Origin: Synergistota bacterium
GTDB taxonomy: Bacteria > Synergistota > JAGHAJ01
DNA: 8,021 nucleotides
Direction of reading: 5' to 3'
Assembly (NCBI GenBank): GCA_021161545.1
Contig: JAGHAJ010000158.1
Span: 1-8,021, forward strand
In this document: positions 6,759 through 8,021 of the stretch, piece after piece
Numbering within the stretch: position 1 is the first letter of the stretch
How the letters are laid out: each line of letters opens with the position of its first letter
Made by a program: the position numbers and the translations under genes
The notes under the pieces: generated by a model
What the model was told of the DNA's origin: nothing
Seen by the model: the letters and a program-made list of their open reading frames with translations, nothing else
The model's database searches: none

Positions 6759-7769
6759 TTAAGGCCTCAAAATTACCTCTATTGCCTCTTTTTGCCTCAT
6801 AGCATTAAGTCCAACTTTAAAATCCTGTAGTTTAAGGTCATGTGTGATAAGTTTCCTCAAAGGCAACACCTTCAAAGCCCTTATTGCGTCAGGAAATGTA
6901 TGGTCCGCTATGTACGTTCCCATGACATTTATCTCATGCCTCGTTATATCATACTGGTAAAGGTGCTGCTCAACAGACCTATTCATACCAAACAGTAACA
7001 CTCTTCCACCCCTTCTCACAACCTCAAGGGTATCACCAAAAAGTACACCAACCGCATCAACTACAATGTCCGCACCTATGTCTGTCTCGTCCATGACAAC
7101 ATCCTTCAAGGATGTCTCTTGCGGATTCACTATCATGTCTGCCCCCATCTCTTCCGCAAACCCTCTCCTGTAGTCAGATGGTTCTGAGACTATCACACGC
7201 ACACCAGATGCCTTGAATATCGCAATGTAGTAAAGTCCTATCGGACCAGCTCCAAGGACCACTGCAGTCTCTCCTATCATAGGTTCCAGCTTCTTCACAC
7301 CGCTCACAACACAAGATAAGGGTTCTGTAAATACAGCTATCTCAGGTGGAATACCATCAGGTATTCTGTGGAGGGAATACTGAGGAGCTACATTATACTT
7401 GGCGAAGCCCCCATCAATGAATATACCCAGTGTTGTCATATTTACACATAAATTCGGTCTGCCCATCTTACAATAAGCACAACTATCACATGGAATATTA
7501 GGGTCTATGACTACTCTATCTCCCACTTCAAATCCCTTAACCGCTCTGCCCTTCTCTATAATCTTACCTGTGTATTCATGACCCAGTATAGTGTCAGGAG
7601 TTGCAGGATGACCAGGAGGTACATTAAGTATCTGTATATCAGTCCCACATATACTCGCTGCTTCAACCTCAATCAATACCTCCTCATCCTTTTTTATCCT
7701 CGGGATTTCTCTTTCCTCAAGAGAAAACTTTCCATCACCCTTAAAAACAACTGCAAGCATCTTTTCCAT
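6759..7769 (-). CDS. zinc-dependent medium-chain (alcohol/polyol) dehydrogenase
   Basis: This 336-residue NAD(P)-dependent oxidoreductase is of the MDR family (threonine, sorbitol and galactitol dehydrogenase-like). The catalytic zinc site is Cys41 in CGTD and His64/Glu65 in GHEYTG, with Glu149 in TEPLS as the probable fourth ligand. A structural zinc site has four cysteines (94, 97, 100 and 108). The Rossmann loop is GAGPIG (173-178), and Glu196 at the end of the second strand favours NAD over NADP. It follows the iolM-like gene by 14 nt and precedes the iolN-like gene by 17 nt, so it belongs to the same transcription unit. A strong GAGGGGG lies 7 nt before the ATG. The known Thermotoga pathway uses a GFO/IDH/MocA-family enzyme for the first inositol oxidation. 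This protein could replace it, act on another polyol or inositol isomer, or reduce D-tagaturonate. Family certain, substrate unknown. Confidence 0.92.
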   Translation of the reverse strand: MEKMLAVVFKGDGKFSLEEREIPRIKKDEEVLIEVEAASICGTDIQILNVPPGHPATPDTILGHEYTGKIIEKGRAVKGFEVGDRVVIDPNIPCDSCAYCKMGRPNLCVNMTTLGIFIDGGFAKYNVAPQYSLHRIPDGIPPEIAVFTEPLSCVVSGVKKLEPMIGETAVVLGAGPIGLYYIAIFKASGVRVIVSEPSDYRRGFAEEMGADMIVNPQETSLKDVVMDETDIGADIVVDAVGVLFGDTLEVVRRGGRVLLFGMNRSVEQHLYQYDITRHEINVMGTYIADHTFPDAIRALKVLPLRKLITHDLKLQDFKVGLNAMRQKEAIEVILRP

Positions 7770-7783
7770 AACTAATCCCCCTC

Positions 7784-8021
7784 TTACATGACAGCAGTTA
7801 TCTTAACATTTGCCTTGTCTGTCTGCAATAACTTTATGTGGTCAGGAACCTCATCTATAGAGATCTTCTTTGTAATCAATGGCGTTTGGTCCATACCACT
7901 CGCCATCAGACTTATAACATTAGGGAATGTGCCGTGTCCAGAATGCCCCTGAGAACCAACAATCTGTGCCCTTCTAACCTGAAATACTTCAGCAGTAACC
8001 GGTATTTTCACATCTGCACGA
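7784..8021 (-). CDS. iolM: C-terminal part of a zinc-dependent dehydrogenase, probable scyllo-inosose 3-dehydrogenase (5' end beyond window)
   Basis: Only the last 79 residues or so are present. The frame is open to the window edge, reading RADVKIPVTAEVFQ at the cut, so an apparent GTG start at 8011 is just an internal valine. The stretch EVFQVRRAQIVGSQGHSGHG and the following ISLMASGMD are, from memory, nearly the same as in Thermotoga maritima TM0412 (IolM). IolM oxidises scyllo-inosose to 3-dehydro-scyllo-inosose. The last part (DEVPDHIKLLQTDKANVKI) is the typical MDR C-terminus. The N-terminal zinc sites and the Rossmann fold lie outside the window and cannot be checked. It comes before a second dehydrogenase and the iolN- and iolO-like genes on the same strand. 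The MDR family call is safe; the specific assignment rests on a short but distinctive region plus the neighbours. Confidence 0.82.
   Translation of the reverse strand, partial: RADVKIPVTAEVFQVRRAQIVGSQGHSGHGTFPNVISLMASGMDQTPLITKKISIDEVPDHIKLLQTDKANVKITAVM

Noticed and set aside
7784-8011. A complete small 75-residue protein starting at GTG 8011
   Set aside because: The frame stays open to the window edge, and the sequence is the C-terminal part of a much longer dehydrogenase.

Overview
The window is a dense run of protein-coding genes, all on the minus strand, so the reading order is from high to low coordinates. Spacings between genes are short (overlaps of 1-7 nt up to gaps of 20 nt), with one 180-nt break at 1686-1865. 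Most starts have strong GA-rich Shine-Dalgarno sequences. ATA (Ile) and AGG/AGA (Arg) codons are frequent, and the base composition is moderately AT-rich. With the close resemblance of several proteins to remembered Thermotoga proteins, this suggests an anaerobic, probably thermophilic bacterium related to Thermotogota or a similar deep-branching phylum. The lineage call is inference.

Right part (about 8021 down to 4815): a set matching the Thermotoga-type inositol oxidation pathway. It holds the C-terminal end of a Zn-dependent dehydrogenase very like IolM (scyllo-inosose 3-dehydrogenase), a second complete Zn-dependent medium-chain dehydrogenase, a long creatininase-superfamily protein like IolN (3-dehydro-scyllo-inosose hydrolase), and a TIM-barrel ketose 3-epimerase like IolO (5-keto-L-gluconate epimerase). 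Together they would oxidise an inositol to a diketone, open the ring, and epimerise the product to D-tagaturonate. The extra dehydrogenase could supply the first inositol oxidation or a later tagaturonate reduction.

Middle part (4821 down to 1866): three genes continue the same apparent operon. They are a HAD-family phosphatase, a phosphofructokinase whose active-site residues are those of the pyrophosphate-dependent type, and an unusual two-domain protein. That last protein joins a degenerate LarC N-terminal (nickel-pincer cofactor) domain to a TsaA/TrmO-like domain; it is the most interesting object here.

Left part (1685 down to 1): after the 180-nt gap, which holds a weak promoter candidate, come two permeases of the peptide/opine/nickel (Dpp/Opp) ABC type. 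The second is cut by the window edge. In thermophiles this transporter class often carries oligosaccharides or polyols, so it may import the substrate of the upstream enzymes. No RNA gene, mobile element, CRISPR array or convincing repeat was seen.
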